A program made the position numbers and the translations under genes. The notes beneath the pieces are model-generated. The model saw nothing but the letters and a program-made list of their open reading frames with translations, was not told where the DNA came from and did no database searches. Below, piece by piece: positions 1 through 4,577 of a stretch of DNA of 7,195 nt. Each line of letters opens with the position of its first letter. Within the stretch, counting starts at the first letter, position 1. The stretch comes from Bradyrhizobiaceae bacterium. Lineage in GTDB: Bacteria > Pseudomonadota > Alphaproteobacteria > Rhizobiales > Hyphomicrobiaceae. Location of the stretch: the NCBI GenBank assembly GCA_947475855.1, contig CANJPN010000316.1:1-7195 (forward strand). Reading direction: 5' to 3'.

Positions 1-123
1 GCGCGTGTCGCCAGCCTGCTTCAACTCGCTGTGGTCGTACCACGTCGTCACGACGACAGGCGGATGGGTCGGATGCGAGGGCGTCCGGTGGTAGATCTCG
101 CGGCTCAGATCGATGAGGGGCAT
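1..123 (-). CDS. Cyclase-family hydrolase (kynurenine formamidase-like), N-terminal part only
   Basis: The first 41 codons are present and the gene runs off the left edge. The protein begins MPLIDLSREIYHRTPSHPTH and continues into a segment reading VVVTTWYDHSE. The opening 'xLIDLS..IYxxTPxHP' is typical of the cyclase family (PF04199), metal-dependent amidohydrolases that include kynurenine formamidase and many uncharacterised hydrolases in aromatic catabolic operons. The metal-binding HxGTHxDxPxH motif would lie beyond the edge, so catalysis cannot be checked. The start at 121-123 is supported by GAGAA on the minus strand at 129-133, five bases upstream, and by the family-typical N-terminus. 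It is the third gene of a minus-strand series after the cupin dioxygenase and the FAD monooxygenase, so it may hydrolyse a product of that pathway. That role is inferred from context only. Confidence 0.75.
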   Translation of the reverse strand, partial: MPLIDLSREIYHRTPSHPTHPPVVVTTWYDHSELKQAGDTR

Positions 124-149
124 TTTTGTTCTCGCTGAAGCACGGCTGC

Positions 150-233
150 GAAAATGGGGACACACATAATTTCCATCACAGAGCAATCCAGCCTTGAACC
201 GCGGCACGGTGAAATTGTGTGTGTCCCTATTTC
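150..233. repeat. Large imperfect inverted repeat (possible REP-like palindromic element)
   Basis: The two arms are 150-173 and 211-233, separated by 37 bases. Read outside-in, the inner 18 bases of each arm match at 16 positions: GGGGACACACATAATTTC on the left against AGGGACACACACAATTTC from the reverse complement of the right. The outer ends (GAAAAT and GAAAT) also correspond with one base of slippage. It fills most of the gap between the FAD monooxygenase stop and the cyclase start, only 3 bp after that stop, so a transcript across both genes would carry a long stem-loop. There is no adjoining U-run as in a rho-independent terminator. From memory, arms of the kind GGGGACAnACATAATTTC resemble palindromic repeats associated with REP-associated tyrosine (Y1) transposases. 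That link is not shown by this window, which holds no transposase. Confidence 0.7.
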
Positions 234-236
234 ACC

Positions 237-1865
237 TCACATCATCGCGCCGCGGATGCGGTCGACAACGGCAAGTGGATCGTCGGGTGGCTTGTCGCCA
301 CGCCAGGCGACGTGGCCGTCGGGGCGGACGAGGACAAGACGGCATCCGTGCAGGCTTGCGATCGCGGGATCGTCGATGGTGCGATAGGTCAGCGGCACGC
401 CGCGATGGACGAATGCGCGGTCGATGCCGCCGGGTTCAGGTGCGCGCTGTCCGAGACGCAACAGCACGAAGCCTTGCCCGTAGATGTCGAGCGTAGACGA
501 GCCGTTCTGCATGCGGGCATGCGGTGCCCGCGCGCCCGGCACGACGCCCGGCCGATGGATGGCGGCTGCATCAATCGTTCGCGCAATGTCTCCCGCGATG
601 ATCGGCGAACCCGCATAAACCGGCGCGCTTGAAAGACCATCCGGTGTTTTCGTTCGTGAATGACGCAAATCGATCTCAGCGCCCAGCCCTTTTCGGGCTG
701 CACGCCCTGCCGGCGTATCGAGCGCGATGTGGGGATGGAACTCGTAGGGCCTTTCGTGCTTCTCGACGTCGGCGATCGCTTCGGTCTGCGCGAGACTCCC
801 TTGCGCAACGGGCCGGCGCTCGGCGACGTAGGAATCTACGATGCCCGTGGTGGCCCAGCCGGCCAGCCTCGCCTCGAGTTTCCAGGCGAGATCGAATGCA
901 TCGGCCAAGCCGAGCGTGAGGCCCGCGCCGGTGCCCGGTCGAAACTGATGCGCGGCGTCACCGGCCAACAGGATGTTCCCTTCGCGCCAGCGGTTCGCAA
1001 CGGCATCACGCGCTTGCCAACGCGCCGTCGAGAGCACCTGATGGACGATGGTGCTGCCCGCGATTTCCTGGAGGTGCGCTGCCGAATCGATCTTCTCGGC
1101 GTGCTCCCAGTGTTCAATGCCGCGGATCAGAAAACGGTAATACCCACGGCCGTCGATGCTTTCCAGCGAGCGCCAGATGCCGCTGGGATCGACGAACATC
1201 GTCTCGCCGGTATCTTGCCCCTCGGCATGATGCGCCAATCCTGGAATTCGCGCGTAGATCTGGGTGTAGTGGTCGGTTGGACCTCGACCTTCGAGCCGAA
1301 TTCCGTGAGCGTCGCGAATCGGGCTGGCGCTGCCGGTGCAATCGATCACGTACTGCGCGGCGATCGTGCGGCGTTGCAATGCGGCGATGTCGGATATCTC
1401 GGCCAGCACGCAATCGCCGCGCTGCTTGAGGCTGTCGAGACGCCAGCGAAAACGCAGTCGCGTGTCGGCATGGCTGGCGGCGAAATCACGCAAGATCGGA
1501 ACGAGATGCAGGAGATCGATGCGGACGCCGCGCTCGGGACTGCCGCTGCTCGACGGCGGCGGCTTGTCCAGGCGGGCGATCTCGAAGCCCGAGAGGCTCG
1601 TGCAATAAAGCACATTGTGCAGCTCTTCCGGCAAGGCCGCAGCGCGTACCGCATCAGTGAGCCCGAAGCGCCGCATGAACTCCATCGAGCGGACATCGAG
1701 CGTGGCCGCGCGCGGCTCTTCACTGCCCGTCGCTTGCGCCTCGACGAGGACACACGGTACGCCGCGCGCGGCCAGGCCACCGGCAAGAGCGAGACCGACA
1801 GGTCCGCCGCCCACGATCAAGACCGGCGTTTCGATCGTCGACTGGGAAGCGCCTGAAATGACCAT
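237..1865 (-). CDS. FAD-dependent aromatic monooxygenase (PF01494 family, TfdB/MhpA-like)
   Basis: A 542-residue flavoprotein that would use NAD(P)H and O2 to hydroxylate an aromatic ring in the cytosol. The N-terminal Rossmann motif is GGGPVG (residues 19-24), with the ribose-binding acid at E42. The second FAD motif is LLAGDAAHQFRPGTGAGLTL (299-318), with D303 the usual flavin contact. The length and the C-terminal segment LVLVRPDGHVAWRG (510-523) match the thioredoxin-like C-terminal domain of phenol hydroxylase, TfdB and MhpA, and argue against the shorter (about 400-residue) 3-hydroxybenzoate 6-hydroxylase type. The middle 'DG' motif is unusual: residues 172-188 read YVIDCTGSASPIRDAHG, with T177 where Asp is normal. 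The start ATG at 1863-1865 is preceded by GAGG at 1873-1876, which overlaps the stop codon of the upstream cupin gene, so translational coupling is likely. The exact substrate is unknown. Confidence 0.9.
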   Translation of the reverse strand: MVISGASQSTIETPVLIVGGGPVGLALAGGLAARGVPCVLVEAQATGSEEPRAATLDVRSMEFMRRFGLTDAVRAAALPEELHNVLYCTSLSGFEIARLDKPPPSSSGSPERGVRIDLLHLVPILRDFAASHADTRLRFRWRLDSLKQRGDCVLAEISDIAALQRRTIAAQYVIDCTGSASPIRDAHGIRLEGRGPTDHYTQIYARIPGLAHHAEGQDTGETMFVDPSGIWRSLESIDGRGYYRFLIRGIEHWEHAEKIDSAAHLQEIAGSTIVHQVLSTARWQARDAVANRWREGNILLAGDAAHQFRPGTGAGLTLGLADAFDLAWKLEARLAGWATTGIVDSYVAERRPVAQGSLAQTEAIADVEKHERPYEFHPHIALDTPAGRAARKGLGAEIDLRHSRTKTPDGLSSAPVYAGSPIIAGDIARTIDAAAIHRPGVVPGARAPHARMQNGSSTLDIYGQGFVLLRLGQRAPEPGGIDRAFVHRGVPLTYRTIDDPAIASLHGCRLVLVRPDGHVAWRGDKPPDDPLAVVDRIRGAMM

Positions 1866-1872
1866 CGGGTTG

Positions 1873-1876
1873 CCTC
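1873..1876 (-). promoter_or_regulatory. Ribosome binding site overlapping the upstream stop codon
   Basis: GAGG on the minus strand lies 7 bases before the monooxygenase ATG and shares bases with the TGA stop of the cupin dioxygenase gene (1875-1877). Ribosomes finishing the dioxygenase end on the next initiation site, which supports one operon and fixes the monooxygenase start. Confidence 0.6.
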
Positions 1877-2912
1877 AGGCCAGCCCCGCGTGTTCCTCTT
1901 TCAGCAGGCCGAGACGCCGCAGAACCTCTCGATCCGACACGCAGAAAAGTCGAGTGCGCTCCGCATAGGCGCTGTGCTTCACCCATGTGCCCGACGGCGC
2001 GGAGAAGACATCGCGTGCGCTCCATGCGAACTCATCTTGGCCGATCTTGCTCGCGCCAGAGCCTTCGACGACGCAAAACACGCTGCTTGCCGTCGTACGG
2101 AATCCGTTCGTCTCCATGCCAGGAGCCATCTCGATGAGGCCGCAATCGAGAAAGCTCATCACCGGGCCGCCATTCGTGGGATCTGCATAGCGCACGCGGC
2201 GCGCACCGTCGGGCCCGAGTGGCGCTTTCGATACGGCGGTCGCTGCTTCGGCCCATGGATAGCGAAACACCGGCGAGTAGCCTTTACCGCCGCCCACCGT
2301 TTCCGGAACCATCATCGACGAAGTGAACGCGGTGTCCGGCGGCAACTGCGGCAGGTCGTTCGGCGGACCGGGCTGGAACGCGTCCGTGCCGAGATAGCGA
2401 TGCAATTGCGCGTCGAGCACGTCGAGCCAGACGATTGGTCCTTCCCCGCCATGCTTGTGCTCATGCCAACACCAGCCAGGCGTCGTCACGAGATCACCGG
2501 CCAGCATCGGGCATGATTTGCCGTCGACGATAGTGGTGGCGCCGTTGCCCGACATGACAAAGCGGAGCGCATTCATGGAATGGCGGTGGGGGCGCGCGCT
2601 CTCACCTGGCTTCAGGATCTGGAGCCCCGCGTTCAGATTACGCGTGGTGCCGCCGGCGCCGCCAATCAAAGGCGTGTAAGGACTGACCAGCGAGAGAACG
2701 CGCCGCTCGACAGCCGCCATCGACCGCTCTGCCAACGCCGCATCGATCAGCGGCTGCATATCCTTCCAGCGCCAGATGTGTGCGCGCTCGCGGCCATCGT
2801 CGTTGTTGCGGTGGGCCGCACGGTTCTCCCAAAGCGGCGAGACATTGTGCTCGGCCCACGGCGCGCCCACGCCCATTGCGGCAACCCCAGTGCTCTGCCC
2901 TGAATCAGCCAT
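1875..2912 (-). CDS. Gentisate/salicylate 1,2-dioxygenase-family bicupin ring-cleaving enzyme
   Basis: A 345-residue bicupin of the usual length for gentisate 1,2-dioxygenases, which are Fe(II) enzymes cleaving a ring between carboxylate- and hydroxyl-bearing carbons. The entry region WRWKDMQPLI (47-56) and ERRVL (69-73) are family-typical. The first cupin carries PHRHSMNALRF (108-118) and TPGWCWHEH (144-152). H109, H111 and H150 are the predicted Fe ligands, with the same 39-residue spacing known for characterised members. R117, Q98 and H152 align with substrate-pocket residues. At the position usually Tyr or Trp ('LYAGLQ'), this protein has N94 (NLNAGLQ). The second cupin (about 252-325) has METNGFR (266-272) where HxH-like residues are common, so it looks non-metal-binding. 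The start at 2912 follows GGGAG about 8 bases upstream. It is the first gene of the minus-strand operon. Gentisate itself, salicylate or another hydroxyaromatic acid could be the substrate. Confidence 0.85.
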   Translation of the reverse strand: MADSGQSTGVAAMGVGAPWAEHNVSPLWENRAAHRNNDDGRERAHIWRWKDMQPLIDAALAERSMAAVERRVLSLVSPYTPLIGGAGGTTRNLNAGLQILKPGESARPHRHSMNALRFVMSGNGATTIVDGKSCPMLAGDLVTTPGWCWHEHKHGGEGPIVWLDVLDAQLHRYLGTDAFQPGPPNDLPQLPPDTAFTSSMMVPETVGGGKGYSPVFRYPWAEAATAVSKAPLGPDGARRVRYADPTNGGPVMSFLDCGLIEMAPGMETNGFRTTASSVFCVVEGSGASKIGQDEFAWSARDVFSAPSGTWVKHSAYAERTRLFCVSDREVLRRLGLLKEEHAGLA

Positions 2913-2979
2913 TGCTTCGCTCCCGCTCGTTCATCTCGCTCACCCTACCACGAGGGCACGCATGTTCGCAGCAGGAAGG

Positions 2980-2999
2980 CGCAACGCGAACGCATTGCG
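2980..2999. promoter_or_regulatory. Near-perfect 20-bp palindrome, candidate operator
   Basis: CGCAACGCGAACGCATTGCG has 9-base arms pairing at 8 of 9 positions around a 2-base centre. It lies 68 bp upstream of the cupin dioxygenase start and 83 bp upstream of the first plausible promoter of the divergent HTH gene. That location suits a dimeric repressor or activator site for the catabolic operon. The regulator is not identifiable from the sequence. Confidence 0.4.
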
Positions 3000-3081
3000 T
3001 GTGCGCAGAGATCGTGAGTCCGGCTGGTGTTGTAGAGAAGCCTCATGAGCACGGTGTTCTTTTTAAATTCTCTTTTTGTTC

Positions 3082-3109
3082 TTGTTATCGTGTCGGCCGC
3101 TGATATTTT
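3082..3109 (+). promoter_or_regulatory. Candidate promoter for the HTH gene
   Basis: TTGTTA (3082-3087) and TATTTT (3104-3109) are separated by 16 bp, preceded by a T-rich tract from 3058 that could serve as an UP-like element. Transcription would begin near 3116, leaving a leader of about 28 nt before the ATG at 3144. This placement argues against translation starting at the ATG at 3045. Matches to the consensus hexamers are only partial. Confidence 0.35.
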
Positions 3110-3132
3110 CAACGGCATCGGTTTGTCGCGTC

Positions 3133-3138
3133 AGGAGG
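3133..3138 (+). promoter_or_regulatory. Strong Shine-Dalgarno deciding the HTH gene start
   Basis: AGGAGG ends 5 bases before the ATG at 3144. It is the best ribosome binding site in the window and selects 3144 over the in-frame ATG at 3045, which has no comparable site and lies upstream of the likely promoter. Confidence 0.75.
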
Positions 3139-3143
3139 CAGGC

Positions 3144-3656
3144 ATGTCGCAAGGTCTCAATTGGGAAAGCGTGAGTTGGCGGTGCGGTCAGGATCAGTAT
3201 CGCTTCGAGGTCGAAAGAGGAGGTCTGTTCGGGCAGTTATCTGCCCCTGGCGGTCGTTCTATGAATCTGCCGATGGTGGTGTGGGAAGGCTTGCTCGACG
3301 CCCTGAAAGCGAACCGAACGACGCGCCAGCGCGCGCAGCAGCAACAATTCCCGAGCCGGTCACGCGCACGCTGGTACGACGGTGAGATCGCAGAAGTAGC
3401 GGATGCGTACAAGTCCGGCCGGACCATTGCGGAGATCGCACAGTCGCACAACCGTTCAGCTTATGCGATCGAACATCAGCTCGATAAGCTCGGGTTGATC
3501 TCGAATGCCGATACTTACGGGCCGGAGCGCGATGCTGGCATGCGAGATCCGGCTTTCGAGGCTTATGAACGTCAAAGGTCCGTCGAGCCTCGCACGTCTG
3601 CCCTGGCGATGCCGGAATGTGAGGAACGTCACATCCCCGAAACAATGCCACCCTGA
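3144..3656 (+). CDS. Small two-part protein with a Myb/SANT-like helix-turn-helix; function unknown
   Basis: A 170-residue soluble protein that I do not recognise as a named family. Residues 1-56 (from MSQGLNWESVSWRCG) look like a compact domain with alternating strands and a helix ending VVWEGLLDALK. A basic, Gln-rich linker (57-76, including QQQQ) follows. Residues 76-118 (RWYDGEIAEVADAYKSGRTI, then AEIAQSHNRSAYAIEHQL and DKLGLI) fit the pattern 'W..eE...l...y..G.ti.eIA...nRs..AI...L.kLGLI', common to short Myb/SANT-like HTH segments in alphaproteobacterial proteins. The acidic, Pro-containing tail (120-170) appears disordered. DNA binding is inferred from that pattern. It is divergent from the catabolic operon and upstream of aat, so it could regulate the former, but neighbourhood is the only evidence. 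The start is set by AGGAGG at 3133. Confidence 0.7.
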   Translation: MSQGLNWESVSWRCGQDQYRFEVERGGLFGQLSAPGGRSMNLPMVVWEGLLDALKANRTTRQRAQQQQFPSRSRARWYDGEIAEVADAYKSGRTIAEIAQSHNRSAYAIEHQLDKLGLISNADTYGPERDAGMRDPAFEAYERQRSVEPRTSALAMPECEERHIPETMPP

Positions 3657-3712
3657 GTTACGGTTAAATCTCGCAATCCGGGCCGCGCTGCCTTATCTTC
3701 GAAAGTTCGCAG

Positions 3713-3731
3713 GCGCGGGATACCCTCGCGC
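3713..3731 (+). other. GC-rich hairpin ahead of aat
   Basis: GCGCGGG (3713-3719) pairs with CCC plus CGCGC (3723-3731) around a 3-base loop, with T3726 bulged. It ends 18 bases before the aat start. There is no U-run after it, so it is not a standard terminator. It could structure the aat leader or be chance in GC-rich DNA. Confidence 0.3.
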
Positions 3732-3749
3732 GCAAACCTTTCTCGCGCC

Positions 3750-4424
3750 ATGGCAGCACGCAACAGTCCCTTATTCGAGATTTCGCCGCAGATGCTTCTG
3801 CGCGCCTACGCTTGCGGCATCTTCCCGATGGCGGAGAGCGCCGACGATCCGCAGCTCTACTGGATCGAGCCGCAGGCGCGGGGAATTCTGCCCCTGGACG
3901 CCATCGATGTGCCGCGACGGCTCGCCCGCACGATCCGGCAGGCGCGTTTCAATGTGACGTTCGACACGGATTTCGAAGGCGTGATCGACGGATGCGCAGC
4001 GCCGCGGCCAGGACGCCGCTCGACCTGGATCAACGGCCAGATCCGCAGTCTCTACCGGGACCTCTATCGGCAAGGGCACTGCCACACGGTGGAAGTCCGG
4101 CTCGAAGGCAGGCTGGTCGGCGGTCTCTACGGCGTGGCGCTCGGTGGGGCGTTCTTCGGCGAGAGCATGTTTTCGACGGAGCGCGACGCGTCGAAAGTGG
4201 CACTCGTCTACCTTTGCGCGCGGCTGATCCACGGCGGCTTCACGTTGCTCGACACGCAGTTCGTGACCGAGCATTTGCGGCAATTCGGCACGATAGAAAT
4301 CGACAAGGCGGAGTTCCAGGAGCGGCTGCAGGATGCCGTCGAGCGGATCGCGGATTTCGCACGGCTGACCGACGGCACGACGCCCGAGCGCGTTCTGGAA
4401 ATCCTTACAGCGGGCGCGGGCTGA
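3750..4424 (+). CDS. aat: Leucyl/phenylalanyl-tRNA--protein transferase
   Basis: A 224-residue cytosolic enzyme that moves Leu or Phe from aminoacyl-tRNA to the N-terminal Arg or Lys of proteins, making them N-degron substrates for ClpS and ClpAP. Family landmarks appear in order: AYACGIFPMAES (residues 19-30) with YWIEPQARGILPLD shortly after, HTVEV and LVGGLYGVALGGAFFGESMF in the centre, then DASKVAL and LLDTQFVTEHLRQFG. The length and these motifs are normal for alphaproteobacterial Aat. The HTVEV segment is followed by Arg where many homologues have Trp (HSxEVW). The start at 3750 gives the expected N-terminus (a few residues before the ISPQMLLRAYACG region), but no clear Shine-Dalgarno precedes it. 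It lies 93 bp after the HTH gene on the same strand, so co-transcription is possible. It converges on the molybdenum hydroxylase gene. Confidence 0.96.
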   Translation: MAARNSPLFEISPQMLLRAYACGIFPMAESADDPQLYWIEPQARGILPLDAIDVPRRLARTIRQARFNVTFDTDFEGVIDGCAAPRPGRRSTWINGQIRSLYRDLYRQGHCHTVEVRLEGRLVGGLYGVALGGAFFGESMFSTERDASKVALVYLCARLIHGGFTLLDTQFVTEHLRQFGTIEIDKAEFQERLQDAVERIADFARLTDGTTPERVLEILTAGAG

Positions 4425-4577
4425 TCGCCTGGAGAGCGGTGCGCTGGCCCGCAAGCGGCGCCGCATGCTCGCGATCCGAGACCGGCGCGTAGGAGTTCCG
4501 CTGCGCCGCTGTTGCTCACTCATGAGATAACCGCGGCTCACCTCGTGTCGCGTCGTGTCGAGCACGGCGTCTGACTT
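4425..4577. other. Convergent intergenic gap between aat and the hydroxylase gene
   Basis: This 153-bp gene-free region separates two converging genes. It holds an exact 8-bp inverted repeat, AGCGGCGC at 4454-4461 and GCGCCGCT at 4503-4510, with a 41-base loop. It also holds a small tandem repeat in which TCGTGTCG occurs at 4543-4550 and again at 4553-4560. Neither arm is followed by a T-run in either direction, so no canonical terminator can be called. Confidence 0.5.

Larger units (their letters stand above)
2913..3143. other. Divergent intergenic region between catabolic operon and HTH gene
   Basis: This 231-bp region separates the minus-strand dioxygenase operon from the plus-strand HTH gene. 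It contains the palindrome at 2980-2999 and a T-rich stretch at 3058-3086, markedly more AT-rich than its surroundings, followed by a plausible plus-strand promoter. I could not find a convincing sigma-70 promoter for the minus-strand operon; it may be activator-dependent. Confidence 0.7.

Noticed and set aside
150..233. The inverted repeat read as a rho-independent terminator
   Set aside because: The 37-base loop is long and no U-run follows the stem on either strand.
660..1856. Plus-strand open frame of 398 codons opposite the FAD monooxygenase
   Set aside because: It lies fully antisense to a gene with clear family motifs; its translation is Arg/Ala/Gly-rich without recognisable domains, as expected for a GC-rich shadow frame.
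3045..3143. Upstream in-frame ATG giving the HTH protein a hydrophobic N-terminal extension (MSTVFFLNSLFVLVIVSAAD)
   Set aside because: There is no ribosome binding site, it lies upstream of the likely promoter, and a strong AGGAGG precedes the ATG at 3144. The hydrophobicity comes from the T-rich promoter DNA.
3771..4565. Minus-strand open frame of 264 codons opposite aat
   Set aside because: It covers the aat coding region in antisense, has low-complexity Arg-rich composition and no homology I recognise.
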